From: DASZIT01 sp036264255
Lineage (GTDB): Bacteria; Actinomycetota; Acidimicrobiia; Acidimicrobiales; RAAP-2
Direction: 5' to 3'
Assembly (NCBI GenBank): GCA_036264255.1
Contig: DATARI010000132.1
Location: 1 to 64,000, forward strand
Length of the DNA: 64,000 bases
In this document: positions 24,618-33,033 of the stretch, piece after piece
Layout: each line of letters begins with the position of its first letter
Position numbering within the stretch: the stretch's first letter is position 1
Position numbers and translations under genes: made by a program
Notes under the pieces: generated by a model
The model's input: the letters and a program-made list of their open reading frames with translations, nothing else
Database searches by the model: none
What the model was told of the DNA's origin: nothing

Positions 24618-25772
24618 TCAGAACTGCCGGTTGACGCCGATCCCGATCGGGAGCTTGTTCGGATCCCAACCGAGGAGGGCCACCGCTTGACCGAAGGCGA
24701 ACCTGTCGGTCATCCCGGCGACGTAGCTGACCGCGGCGATCATGGCCTCGTCGTCACCGCCCCGCAGGTCGGTGACGCTGCTGTCTCCGTCGGGGATCAG
24801 GTTCGGGCGATCCCCGTAGTGCTCCACCAGGGCCTGGAGCACCCCGATCACCGCCCTTCCCTGGGCGACCGAACTGGGGCGAAGGTAGATGTGCTCGTAG
24901 TTGCAGGCCCGGAAAGCCGACAACGCGTCGGCGTAGGTGGCCGACATGCCGACCCGGCCGGTGTCGAGCACGGTCGCCACCATCGCGTCGATAAAGGTTC
25001 CCAGCTGTTGGCCGCGCTGGATGCCGCAGCGTTCCCGCACCATGTCGGGGAGCACCTGGGGGGTGATGATCCCACTCTTCACCGCGTCCTCGAAGTCATG
25101 GCAGACATAGGCGATCCGGTCGGCCCAGCTGACCACCTCCCCCTCCGGCGTGCTCGGGGCGGGCCGGGACCACGAGTGGTTCCGGATGCCGTCGAGTGTC
25201 TCGAGGCAGAGATTCAACCCGGCCAGCGAGACGTCCGCCCCCCAGGGGGCATGGTCGAAACCACCGGCCACGTAGGGGGAGAGGGCGTCCTCGCTGGCGT
25301 GACCTCCCGGGCCGTGGCCGCAGTCGTGACCGAGGGCGATGGCCTCGGTGAGGGCGACGTTGAGCCGGCAGGCCCGGGCGATGCCGGTGGCCACCTGGGC
25401 CACTTCGAGGGCATGGGTGAGCCGGGTCCGCTGATGGTCGTCGGGGAACACGAACACCTGAGTCTTCCCGGCCAGCCGGCGGAACGCCGGGGCGTGGAGG
25501 ATGCGATCACGGTCCCGTTCGAAACAGGTCCGCCAGGGGTCTGGCTCCTCGGGTCGGAGCCGGGAGCCTCCCCCCTGGGCGTGGGTGGCCCCCAGCGCCA
25601 GCTGGGCGTCCTCGTCCACCTCCCGGAGGGTGCGATCGAGACCGGGGACGGAGCCGTCGGGATCGACCACCGCCGAACTGTCGGCATGGGCGAATTTGGT
25701 GTCCTGGTCGCCGTGGGCGTACATGGTGGAGGCCCACTGCCGGCTCCGTTCGCTCTCGCCCTCCATGTCCAC
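24618..25772 (-). CDS. dgt: dGTPase-like HD-domain triphosphohydrolase
   Basis: 384 residues. It would cleave dNTPs to nucleoside plus triphosphate, controlling dNTP pools. HD-domain metal ligands are visible: RTRLTHALEVAQVA, LGHDCGHGPGGH and SWADRIAYVCHDFEDAV. The family block ILHAPAFRRLAGKTQVF precedes them. The start is GTG 25772 (an AAGG sits six bases upstream) or ATG 25766 two codons later. Substrate range within the dGTPase group is not readable. Confidence 0.92.
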   Translation of the reverse strand: MDMEGESERSRQWASTMYAHGDQDTKFAHADSSAVVDPDGSVPGLDRTLREVDEDAQLALGATHAQGGGSRLRPEEPDPWRTCFERDRDRILHAPAFRRLAGKTQVFVFPDDHQRTRLTHALEVAQVATGIARACRLNVALTEAIALGHDCGHGPGGHASEDALSPYVAGGFDHAPWGADVSLAGLNLCLETLDGIRNHSWSRPAPSTPEGEVVSWADRIAYVCHDFEDAVKSGIITPQVLPDMVRERCGIQRGQQLGTFIDAMVATVLDTGRVGMSATYADALSAFRACNYEHIYLRPSSVAQGRAVIGVLQALVEHYGDRPNLIPDGDSSVTDLRGGDDEAMIAAVSYVAGMTDRFAFGQAVALLGWDPNKLPIGIGVNRQF

Positions 25773-25876
25773 AGTGTGCCTTACGGCTGTGACGCTGGGA
25801 CGCCACGCTTCGCCGACCTTGTATCGTCAGGGGGGCCGTCGGTTCCGTCGGCTATGGGTTGAGAGGAGCGTGCCAG

Positions 25877-26113
25877 GTGGACGTGCGTATCGGGATCGTG
25901 CAGTCGATAAAGGAGCTCGACGTCGAGTTGCCTGACGATGCTGACCGCGACAAGGTCCTGGCCCAAATCGAAGGGGCGCTGGCCAAGGAAGGCTCCATGC
26001 TGTGGCTCACCGACCGGAAGGGCCGTCGGGTGGGGGTGCCGGCCAGCAAGGTCGCCTACGTAGAGGTGGACGGACCGACTTCCGATCGTCGGGTCGGCTT
26101 CGGGGTCTCCTGA
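25877..26113 (+). CDS. DUF3107 family protein
   Basis: 78 residues: VRIGIVQSIKELDVELPDDA, then KEGSMLWLTDRKGRRVGVPA and SKVAYVEVDG. This matches the short actinobacterial DUF3107 family of unknown function, which is usually single-copy. GTG 25877 is preferred because GAGAGGAG lies eight bases upstream; TATCGT at about 25822 could be its -10. It precedes the ArsA-like ATPase pair, and I recall this neighbour relation from other actinobacteria but cannot check it. Confidence 0.85.
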   Translation: MDVRIGIVQSIKELDVELPDDADRDKVLAQIEGALAKEGSMLWLTDRKGRRVGVPASKVAYVEVDGPTSDRRVGFGVS

Positions 26114-26174
26114 TCCCACCCCTTGCCGCCCCTCAGGCTGTCTCGGTGATGGTGGGCCGCGGGCCGGCGGCCCG

Positions 26175-27122
26175 ATGACAGCGCTCCTCGATCTGAAACT
26201 GGTCTTCGTGACCGGCAAGGGGGGTGTCGGCAAGACCACTGTCGCCTCGGCGCTGGCCCTGTTCGCCTCCCAACGGGGGAAGCGGGTGCTCGTCTGCGAG
26301 GTGGATGCCAAGGGCGAGGTGGCCCGCTTCTACGAAGCCCCGCCCACCGGCTTCGCCGAAAAGGAGTTGCTCCCCGGGCTCTTCGTCATGACCATGGACA
26401 CCGAGGCATCCCTCCGGGAGTACCTGAAGCTGCAGTTGCGGATTCCGGTGGTGGGGCGGATCGGGCCGTTGGCCAAGGCGTTCGACTTCGTCGCAACCGC
26501 GGCTCCCGGGGTCCGGGAGATCCTCACCGTCGGCAAGCTCTGCTACGAGGTGCGGGAGCGTCACTACGATCTGGTGATCGTCGACGCGCCGGCCTCCGGC
26601 CACATCGTCGGCCAGCTGGCCGCCCCGCAGGCCATCAACGATCTGGTGAAGGTGGGGCTGATCCGGTCCCAGACCGACTGGATGCTCGACATCCTCTCCG
26701 ACCCGACCCAGACCGGCCTGATCGCGGTGTGCACCCCCGAGGAGATGCCGGTCAGCGAGACCATCGAACTGGCGGTCAGGGTGAGGGAGGAGACCACTGT
26801 CACGATGTCGGCGGTGGTGGTGAACCGGGTCCTCCACGAGCTGTTCGGCCGGCAGGAAGAGCTGGTGTTCGACGCCCTGTCCTCACCCGACCCCTCCGAG
26901 AAACTGGCCGAGTTGGTCGGCGGTGACCCGGTGCCGGTCCTCGACGCCGCCCGGCTGGCGGTGACCATGCGGCGGACCCGCTCCACCCATCTCGAGCGCC
27001 TCCGGGAAGGCATCGACCCGGCGGTGCCGCTCCTCTACCTCCCCTATCTGTTCACCCGATCCCACGGGCTCCGGACCACCCGCCAGGTGGCCGCCTCCCT
27101 GGGTGAGGAGCTCGGCTACTGA
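26175..27122 (+). CDS. ArsA/GET3-like anion-transporting ATPase, first of a pair
   Basis: 315 residues. Deviant Walker A with signature lysine, FVTGKGGVGKTTVASALAL (about residues 11-29), then VCEVDAKGEVARFYEAPP and VIVDAPASGHIVGQL. It resembles the first member of the Rv3679-Rv3680 type pair of actinobacteria, which are thought to form a heteromeric ATPase. No arsenic genes are near, so arsenite export is unlikely. Its stop overlaps the next ATG (TGATG). Confidence 0.88.
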   Translation: MTALLDLKLVFVTGKGGVGKTTVASALALFASQRGKRVLVCEVDAKGEVARFYEAPPTGFAEKELLPGLFVMTMDTEASLREYLKLQLRIPVVGRIGPLAKAFDFVATAAPGVREILTVGKLCYEVRERHYDLVIVDAPASGHIVGQLAAPQAINDLVKVGLIRSQTDWMLDILSDPTQTGLIAVCTPEEMPVSETIELAVRVREETTVTMSAVVVNRVLHELFGRQEELVFDALSSPDPSEKLAELVGGDPVPVLDAARLAVTMRRTRSTHLERLREGIDPAVPLLYLPYLFTRSHGLRTTRQVAASLGEELGY

Positions 27123-28333
27123 TGACGCCGGCACGCCCGAAACGGGCCACCCCCACTCCGGACGGCGCCGGCTCGCTCGACGGTCTGCTGGCGGCCAAGG
27201 AGATCATCATCGCCTGTGGTCCCGGAGGGGTGGGGAAGACCACCACCGCGGCCGCCGCCGGGGTGATGGCCGCCCTCCACCACGGGGGCAAGGTCCTGGT
27301 CCTGACCGTCGATCCGGCCAAGCGGCTGGCCAACGCCCTCGGGCTGGAGGGGATCGGCAATGCCGAGACCCGGGTCCCCGACGAAGCCTTCCGCTCCGCC
27401 GGGCTGAAGCCCCGGGGTGAGCTGTGGGCGGCGATGCTCGACACCAAGGAGTCGTGGGACGCCCTCATCCGGATGCACGCCCCGGACCCGCAGACCCGGG
27501 ACGAGATCCTCGCCAACCCGCTCTACAAGAACATCTCGGGGCGGTTCGTCCAGAGCCACGACTACATCGCCATGGAGCGCCTCTACGAGATCCACTCCGA
27601 AGGCGAATACGACCTGATCGTGGTGGACACCCCGCCGACCCGGAATGCGCTCGACTTCCTCGACGCTCCGCAACGGTTGGCCGACTTCTTCTCCTCCCGG
27701 CTGCTCCGGTGGCTGATCGTCCCCTACCGGTCCAAGCTGGTGAACGTGGCCACCAAGCCCTTCTACCAGGTCGCCGACCGCATCCTCGGTACCCAGTTCC
27801 TGGCCGACATCTCCGAGTTCTTCATTCTCTTCCAGTCGATGTACGACGGCTTCGTGGAGCGGGCGGGCGCGGTGCAACGGTTGCTGTCCGACCGGAGGAC
27901 GACCTTCATGGTGGTGTCCACCCTCGAGGGCGTCCCGCTCCGGGAGGCGGAATTCTTCGCCCAGGAGCTCACCGCCCGGCATCTCAACCTGGGCGCCATC
28001 GTCTTGAACAAGGTGCTTCCCGCCTACCTCCAGGGGGCCGAAGCCGCCACGGTCGCCGAGGCGATGAAGGAGCGCTCCGACGAGCTGGCCACCTCGTTGG
28101 CTCCGGTGCTGGGGTCGGTCGATTCCGCCCTCGGCGACGAGGCCCAGATCCGGCGGGTCCTGGTCGAGGTGGCCGAGAGCTTTCTCAACTTCCGGGTGGT
28201 CGCCCTGCGCGAAGCCGAGGAGAAGTCGGAACTCGGCAACGTGCCCGAAGTCCTGGCCACCGTCCCGTTCTTCGACACCGATATCTACGACCTGGCCGGT
28301 CTGGTCCGGCTGGGCGAGCAGATCTGGGACTGA
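27122..28333 (+). CDS. ArsA/GET3-like ATPase, second of a pair
   Basis: 403 residues. Walker A reads CGPGGVGKTTTAAAAGVMA: the signature lysine seen in the first subunit is Pro here, the same split seen in Rv3680-type partners. Other motifs: VLTVDPAKRLANALGL and IVVDTPPTRNALDFLDAP. Longer than its partner by about 90 residues. The pair probably forms a complex with one complete and one modified nucleotide site. Role in actinobacteria is proposed to be stress or metabolite tolerance; nothing here specifies it. Confidence 0.88.
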   Translation: MTPARPKRATPTPDGAGSLDGLLAAKEIIIACGPGGVGKTTTAAAAGVMAALHHGGKVLVLTVDPAKRLANALGLEGIGNAETRVPDEAFRSAGLKPRGELWAAMLDTKESWDALIRMHAPDPQTRDEILANPLYKNISGRFVQSHDYIAMERLYEIHSEGEYDLIVVDTPPTRNALDFLDAPQRLADFFSSRLLRWLIVPYRSKLVNVATKPFYQVADRILGTQFLADISEFFILFQSMYDGFVERAGAVQRLLSDRRTTFMVVSTLEGVPLREAEFFAQELTARHLNLGAIVLNKVLPAYLQGAEAATVAEAMKERSDELATSLAPVLGSVDSALGDEAQIRRVLVEVAESFLNFRVVALREAEEKSELGNVPEVLATVPFFDTDIYDLAGLVRLGEQIWD

Positions 28334-28387
28334 GTCGGCGGGTGGCTCGGCCGGGTTCCTCCCGAGCGGACGCCGCGACGTGGGTGG

Positions 28388-29242
28388 TCAGGTACCGCCG
28401 ACGGCTTCGCCGCCCTCCCACAACGCCCTGACCCCGCTGGCGGCCAGGGCTCCCTGCCGCCGTCCCGCCTCCAGCGCCGGCCCACGTCGGGACGGGTCGA
28501 GCGGGTTGTCTCCGAAGCTGGCCAGCGCGTCGTCGTCGGCCGTGACCACCTGGACCGTCGAACCGTGGTCGCGGAGGCCGGCCGCCTCGTCCTCGAGCCT
28601 CAGTGCCATGGTGGCCTGCATCGGGGTGAGCACCAGCACCCGGTCGTGGCCCGACGCCAGGTCGGCGTTGGTCCCCGATCGCACCCCGCCGTCGATGTAG
28701 CGACGATCACCGATGGTCACCGGGGGCCACACCCCGGGCACCGCGCAGCTGGCGGCGACCGCGTCGACCAGCGGCACCCCCGACGAGGCGTCGAAGGTGG
28801 TGAGCTCGCCGGAGTGGGCGTCGACGGCGGTCAGCACGATCGGACGCGCCGGCCACTGGTGGGAGGGAAGGCGAGCGGCGATCACCGCCCGCCGCACCGG
28901 CTCGGCCACGGTGTCGGCACCGAGGGCCATGGTTCCGACCTGGGCTCGTCGCTCGTCGCCGGAGGCCGACGGGTCACTCAGGAGGGTGAAGATCTTGGCC
29001 AGCAGGTCGAGGTCGAGGACCGCCGCCAGCTCCTGGGAATCCGCCGCCAGCTGGGCTCCGACCAGCGCGTCGAGCGAACCGGTGGTGATCTGGGCGGCGA
29101 CGGTGGCGCCGGCCGAGGTGCCCACGATGAGGTCGGCGTCGTTGAGGTCGAGCCCGTCGTCGGCCATCCCGGCGATGACGCCGAGTTCCCAGGCGATCCC
29201 GGTGAGGCCTCCACCGGCCAGCACCAGCGCTTTCGTCGTCAC
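28388..29242 (-). CDS. Patatin-like phospholipase
   Basis: 284 residues. All patatin motifs are present: oxyanion glycines LVLAGGGLTGIAWELG, nucleophile elbow LIVGTSAGATVAAQ (GxSxG) and catalytic Asp in RYIDGGVRSGTNADL (DGG). A Ser-Asp dyad acyl hydrolase acting on lipids; no signal peptide, so cytoplasmic or peripheral. Start GTG 29242 has GGAGG seven bases upstream. Confidence 0.9.
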   Translation of the reverse strand: MTTKALVLAGGGLTGIAWELGVIAGMADDGLDLNDADLIVGTSAGATVAAQITTGSLDALVGAQLAADSQELAAVLDLDLLAKIFTLLSDPSASGDERRAQVGTMALGADTVAEPVRRAVIAARLPSHQWPARPIVLTAVDAHSGELTTFDASSGVPLVDAVAASCAVPGVWPPVTIGDRRYIDGGVRSGTNADLASGHDRVLVLTPMQATMALRLEDEAAGLRDHGSTVQVVTADDDALASFGDNPLDPSRRGPALEAGRRQGALAASGVRALWEGGEAVGGT

Positions 29243-29362
29243 CGTTTACCCTCCCCGTCCCGACCGCCTTCGTTTCCGGCGACGCTCCCGACCCCGCCGC
29301 TCAACCCTAACCGTGGGGCTGGGGGCGGAAAGGCCTGTCCAGCCAGGAATCCCCTTCACCCT

Positions 29363-29382
29363 CCCTGCTTTACGATGCAGGG
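29363..29382 (+). promoter_or_regulatory. Inverted repeat around the -10 of the O-methyltransferase gene
   Basis: CCCTGC (29363-29368) and GCAGGG (29377-29382) flank TTTACGAT. The TACGAT -10 (29371-29376) ends six bases before ATG 29383. The repeat could be an operator covering the promoter and the start point, or chance. Confidence 0.4.
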
Positions 29383-30027
29383 ATGGCCGACATCGTTGAT
29401 CCTGACATCGAGGCGTACGCCGCCGCCCACACCACCGCCCCGCCCGACTATCTCGAAGCCCTTGCCGCCGAGACCCGGGCCGAACTGCGGGCGCCGGGCA
29501 TGATGGTGGGCCGGCTCGAAGGACGGTTCCTCGAGATGCTGGTGTTCGCCACCGGCGCGACCTCCATCCTGGAGATCGGCACCTTCAGCGGATACTCCTC
29601 CCTGGCCATGGCGGCCGGCCTGCCCCCCGGCGGCTCGATCGTCACCTGCGAGGTCGATCCGGTCCATGCCGAGTTCGCCAAGCGGCACATCGCCGCCAGT
29701 CCCTTCGCCGACCGGATCGAGGTCCTGCTCGGCCCGGCCATCGACACCATTGCCACGCTGCCAGGACCGTTCGACCTGGTGTTCATCGATGCCGACAAGG
29801 CCAGCTACCCCGCCTACTACGAGGCCACCCTGGCCAAGCTGTCCCCCCGGGGTCTGATCGCGGCCGACAACACGCTGTGGAGCGGTCGGATCCTCGATCC
29901 CGGCGATACCTCTGCCGACACCGAGGCGCTGCGGGCGTTCAACGACAAGGTGGCCTCCGATCCCCGGGTGGTCGCCGTCCAGACCACCGTGCGGGACGGC
30001 GTGACCCTCATCCGGCACGCGGGCTGA
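29383..30027 (+). CDS. SAM-dependent O-methyltransferase (Methyltransf_3 / COMT-like)
   Basis: 214 residues. SAM site ILEIGTFSGYSSLAMAAGLP, then IVTCEVDPVHAEFA and metal-linked FDLVFIDADKASYPAYYE, followed by GLIAADNTLWSGRI, the complete signature of bivalent-metal catechol/caffeoyl-CoA type O-methyltransferases. The methyl acceptor is unknown. It heads a tight plus-strand run with the PHP protein (3-base gap) and PdtaS (2-base gap). Confidence 0.92.
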   Translation: MADIVDPDIEAYAAAHTTAPPDYLEALAAETRAELRAPGMMVGRLEGRFLEMLVFATGATSILEIGTFSGYSSLAMAAGLPPGGSIVTCEVDPVHAEFAKRHIAASPFADRIEVLLGPAIDTIATLPGPFDLVFIDADKASYPAYYEATLAKLSPRGLIAADNTLWSGRILDPGDTSADTEALRAFNDKVASDPRVVAVQTTVRDGVTLIRHAG

Positions 30028-30030
30028 TCG

Positions 30031-30939
30031 GTGCTCGACTACCACCTCCATCTCTGGCCCCATACCCAGAGTGATGCGGAGGCGACCATCGAGCAGGTGG
30101 CCGCCTACTGCGAGCATGCGGTGTCCCACGGGGTCACCGAGATCGCCCTCACCGAGCACCTGTTCCGATTCACCCAGGCCAGTGACCTCCTCGGCGAGTT
30201 CTGGAACGACCTGCCCGGCGAGGCGCTGCGGCCGGGAATGGCCGCCTACTGGGACCAGCACGCCCGGGTGGACCTGGACAGCTACGTCGAGGTGGTCCAG
30301 GCGGTGAAGGCAGAAGGGCTCCCGGTCGTCCTCGGCCTGGAGGTCGATTACTACGAGGGCCGGATGGACGAAGTCGCCGGGCTGCTGAACGGGTATCCCT
30401 TCGACGTCCTGCTCGGCTCGGTCCACTGGCTGGGGGCCTGGCGGTTCGACGTCCTCAACGAGCCGCTGGTGATGGCCGAGTGGGAGGTCCGGGACGTCGA
30501 CGCGGTGTGGGACGAGTACACCCGGGCGATGGAGGAGCTGGGCGCCTCGGGAGCCTGTGACGTGTTCGCCCATCCCGACCTGGTCAAGATCGCCGGCCGG
30601 GTCCCGGCGGTGCCGGACGAGTTCTACGACCGGATGGCGGAGGCGGCGGCGACCTCGGGGATGGCGGCCGAGCTGTCCTCGGCCGGTTGGCGTAAGCCGG
30701 TCGGCGAGGAGTACCCGGCCCCCCCGCTCCTCCAGCGGTTCGTCGCCCGCGGGGTACCACTGACCACCGCGTCGGACGCCCACACCTTGCCCGACGTGGC
30801 CGACCGGGCCGACGATCTGCGGTTGGTGCTGTCGGCCGCCGGTGTCACCGAGCTCCAGGGATTTCGGAACCGCCGACCCCATGGGGTACCGGTCTCGCCC
30901 GTCAACGCCGAGCTGACGGTCGCGGAACCCGGAGCCTGA
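30031..30939 (+). CDS. PHP-domain phosphoesterase, histidinol-phosphatase-like
   Basis: 302 residues from GTG 30031. PHP metal ligands are all visible: LDYHLHLWPH, ALTEHLFRF, GLEVDYYEG, LLGSVHWLG, VFAHPDLVK and TASDAHTLP. Such trinuclear-metal enzymes include HisK-type histidinol phosphatases, but no his genes are here, so another phosphomonoester or nucleotide substrate is possible. Confidence 0.87.
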   Translation: MLDYHLHLWPHTQSDAEATIEQVAAYCEHAVSHGVTEIALTEHLFRFTQASDLLGEFWNDLPGEALRPGMAAYWDQHARVDLDSYVEVVQAVKAEGLPVVLGLEVDYYEGRMDEVAGLLNGYPFDVLLGSVHWLGAWRFDVLNEPLVMAEWEVRDVDAVWDEYTRAMEELGASGACDVFAHPDLVKIAGRVPAVPDEFYDRMAEAAATSGMAAELSSAGWRKPVGEEYPAPPLLQRFVARGVPLTTASDAHTLPDVADRADDLRLVLSAAGVTELQGFRNRRPHGVPVSPVNAELTVAEPGA

Positions 30940-30941
30940 CC

Positions 30942-32501
30942 GTGGCCACCCCGGCCGAACTGGCGCTGGAGCGCACCGACCTCGACGACGCCCAGCTGGC
31001 CCACGTGAAGCGACTGATGGGGACCTGGGGGATCCTGGCCGACCTCTCCTTCTCCGACCTGGTGCTGATGGCACCGATGGCGGAGATCCCCCATCAGGTC
31101 CGGAGCGGGGAGCAGGAGCTGGTGATCCTCGGCCAGATGCGCCCCTCCAACAGTGCCACCGTGGTGCAGCACGACCTGGTGGGCCAGTCGGTCGACGCCG
31201 CCGACTGGCCGGTCGTGACCGCCTCCTGGCAGTCGGGCGAGGTGGCCCGGGGGGAGATGCAGATGGAGCCGGAGGAGGAGCCGGTCCGGGTGCACTGCAT
31301 CCCGGTGCGTTGCGAGGGCACCCTGGTGGCGGTCCTGGCCCGGCTGGTGGCGGGGGCCGGGCGCCGGCCCGGACATCTCGAACGTACCTACCGGGACGTC
31401 TTCGACCGGTTCGCACTGATGTTGTCGGAGTCGACCTTCCCGTTCCCGAGCGAAGAGGTGGCCACCGAAGAGGCCCCGAGGGTCGGGGACGGCATCGTGC
31501 TGGTCGACGAAGAGGGCAGGGTGCGCTACGCCTCGCCGAACGCCACCAACGCGCTGCACCGCATGGGGATGTACTCGCAACTCGAGGGTCGCCGCCTCTA
31601 TGACCTGGGCCTGGAGGAGTCAGCCATCGAGTGGGCGCTGGCCTCGGCCCTGCCGGTGGTCGAGGAGGTGGAGCGCCGACCCGACGTCAGCGTCTTGTTG
31701 CACTGCGTCCCGCTGCTGTCCCACGGCAACGTGACCGGCTGTCTGGTGCTCCTGCGGGACGTGACCGACGTCCGGCGTCTCGACCGCCTGCTGCTGTCCA
31801 AGGACGCCGCCATCCGGGAGGTCCACCACCGGGTGAAGAACAACCTCCAGACCATCTCCGCCCTGCTCCGCCTCCAGGCCCGGCGGCTGCCCCCCGGCGT
31901 CGGCCGGGTGGCGCTCTTCGAGGCGGAGCGACGGGTCCGCTCCATCTCCATCGTCCACGAGATCCTCTCCCGGGAGCCGAGCGACCAGGTGCCGTTCGAC
32001 GAGATCGTCTCCGCCCTCATCCGGATGGCGGAGGACTCGGTGTTGTCGTCGGCCAAGGTGACCTTCAGCGTGACCGGTGAGCTCGGCGAGGTCCCGGCCG
32101 ATGTCGCCACCCCCTTGGCGGTGGTATTGGCCGAGCTGCTGCAGAACGCCGTCGAGCACGCCTTCATCGAGTTCGACGAGGACGACGCCGACCGACCCGA
32201 CCACCCCGGGGCGGGTGCCGGCCGGGAAGCCCCGAAAGCCGTCGGTCACATCGCCGTCCACCTGGTGGCCGACGACGCCTGTCTGAGTGTCGAAGTGTCG
32301 GATGACGGCTCCGGGCTCCCGGAGGGATTCGACTTCGACGTGACCACCAGCCTGGGTCTCTCCATCGTCCGGGATCTGGTCAGGACCCAGCTGGAGGGGA
32401 CCATCGTGATGCGCAACCGGCACCAGGACGATGCCGGGGCGACCGGCACCGCGGTGCTGATCGAGTTGCCCGTGCGCGAAGCCCAACGGGTCGGTTCCTA
32501 G
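30942..32501 (+). CDS. pdtaS: PdtaS-type sensor histidine kinase (HisKA_2)
   Basis: 519 residues. An N-terminal GAF-like domain (about 1-150) and a PAS-like domain (about 170-280) precede a HisKA_2 dimerisation box IREVHHRVKNNLQTISALL with the phospho-accepting His about residue 294. The HATPase domain shows VVLAELLQNAVEHAF and SDDGSGLPEGFD, GLSIVRDLV. No membrane span: a cytosolic kinase. In mycobacteria PdtaS phosphorylates the ANTAR regulator PdtaR; no such gene is adjacent. It faces whiB1, the same neighbour as in Mycobacterium (Rv3220c/Rv3219), which strengthens both names. Confidence 0.92.
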   Translation: MATPAELALERTDLDDAQLAHVKRLMGTWGILADLSFSDLVLMAPMAEIPHQVRSGEQELVILGQMRPSNSATVVQHDLVGQSVDAADWPVVTASWQSGEVARGEMQMEPEEEPVRVHCIPVRCEGTLVAVLARLVAGAGRRPGHLERTYRDVFDRFALMLSESTFPFPSEEVATEEAPRVGDGIVLVDEEGRVRYASPNATNALHRMGMYSQLEGRRLYDLGLEESAIEWALASALPVVEEVERRPDVSVLLHCVPLLSHGNVTGCLVLLRDVTDVRRLDRLLLSKDAAIREVHHRVKNNLQTISALLRLQARRLPPGVGRVALFEAERRVRSISIVHEILSREPSDQVPFDEIVSALIRMAEDSVLSSAKVTFSVTGELGEVPADVATPLAVVLAELLQNAVEHAFIEFDEDDADRPDHPGAGAGREAPKAVGHIAVHLVADDACLSVEVSDDGSGLPEGFDFDVTTSLGLSIVRDLVRTQLEGTIVMRNRHQDDAGATGTAVLIELPVREAQRVGS

Positions 32502-32543
32502 GGTCGAGGCGTTGCCGGCCGACGCCGGGGAGTCAGGCCAGGG

Positions 32544-32834
32544 TCAGGAAGCGCGGCGGCGGGAGGCCAGCCAGGCCTTGCGGAGCTTGCGTCGCTCCTC
32601 TTCGGAGGTCCCACCCCAGACACCGGACTCCTGATTGGTGGCGAGGGCGAAGTCGAGGCAGGGCTCCTGGGCGTCGCAGATCCGGCAGACCCGCTTGGCC
32701 GCCTCGATCTGGTCGACCGCGGGACCGGTGGTGCCGATGGGGAAGAAGAGGTCGGGTTCGGTGCTGCGACAGGCGGCCAAATCGCGCCAGTCGCCCTCAT
32801 CCCACTCGACCGTCCGATTCCACACGAGGGCCAC
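32544..32834 (-). CDS. whiB1: WhiB1-type Fe-S transcription factor
   Basis: 96 residues. Four cysteines for a 4Fe-4S cluster: ACRSTEPDLFFPIG, then RVCRICDAQEPC, plus the G(V)WGG turn in SGVWGGTSEEERRKLRK and a basic tail. FFPxGxxGPA is typical of WhiB1. WhiB1 binds region 4 of the principal sigma factor and DNA and responds to nitric oxide. GTG 32834 is chosen: GGAGG lies seven bases upstream and the resulting start aligns with the mycobacterial protein. ATG 32873 or 32918 would add N-terminal residues. Leader carries a CRP site. Confidence 0.92.
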   Translation of the reverse strand: MALVWNRTVEWDEGDWRDLAACRSTEPDLFFPIGTTGPAVDQIEAAKRVCRICDAQEPCLDFALATNQESGVWGGTSEEERRKLRKAWLASRRRAS

Positions 32835-32873
32835 GATGCTTCCTCCGCTCCCGATTCCGAGATATGCCCCCAT

Positions 32874-32889
32874 TGTGATCTGTTTCACA
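32874..32889 (-). promoter_or_regulatory. Consensus CRP/FNR-family binding site ahead of whiB1
   Basis: TGTGATCTGTTTCACA is an exact TGTGA-N6-TCACA palindrome, centred 47 bases upstream of the whiB1 start. In Mycobacterium tuberculosis whiB1 is controlled by the cAMP-binding CRP (Rv3676), so a matching site here is meaningful. With the promoter proposed at 32934-32962 the site would lie in the transcribed leader, about 45 bases downstream of the start point, suggesting repression or a second promoter. Confidence 0.75.
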
Positions 32890-32933
32890 TGGATCAGCGC
32901 CGAAGAGTCGCCGTCCATTTGGGGTTCCCCCCT

Positions 32934-32962
32934 AGAGTACCCACCGAAGGGCGCAGTTGCAA
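32934..32962 (-). promoter_or_regulatory. Sigma70-type promoter for whiB1
   Basis: On the minus strand TTGCAA (32962-32957), a 17-base spacer, and TACTCT (32939-32934). Both hexamers fit a housekeeping sigma and the spacing is ideal. Transcription would begin near 32927, giving a leader of about 90 bases to GTG 32834. Confidence 0.55.
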
Positions 32963-33033
32963 GCAATTTTGACCGGCAATTAGCCCCCTGATTGGCAGTT
33001 ATCGCGCCGAGAGGACACCGGAGGGATGACGAT

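Noticed and set aside
29356..31416. 686-codon minus-strand frame over the methyltransferase and PHP genes
   Set aside because: Both plus-strand genes have complete family motifs; the opposite frame has none.
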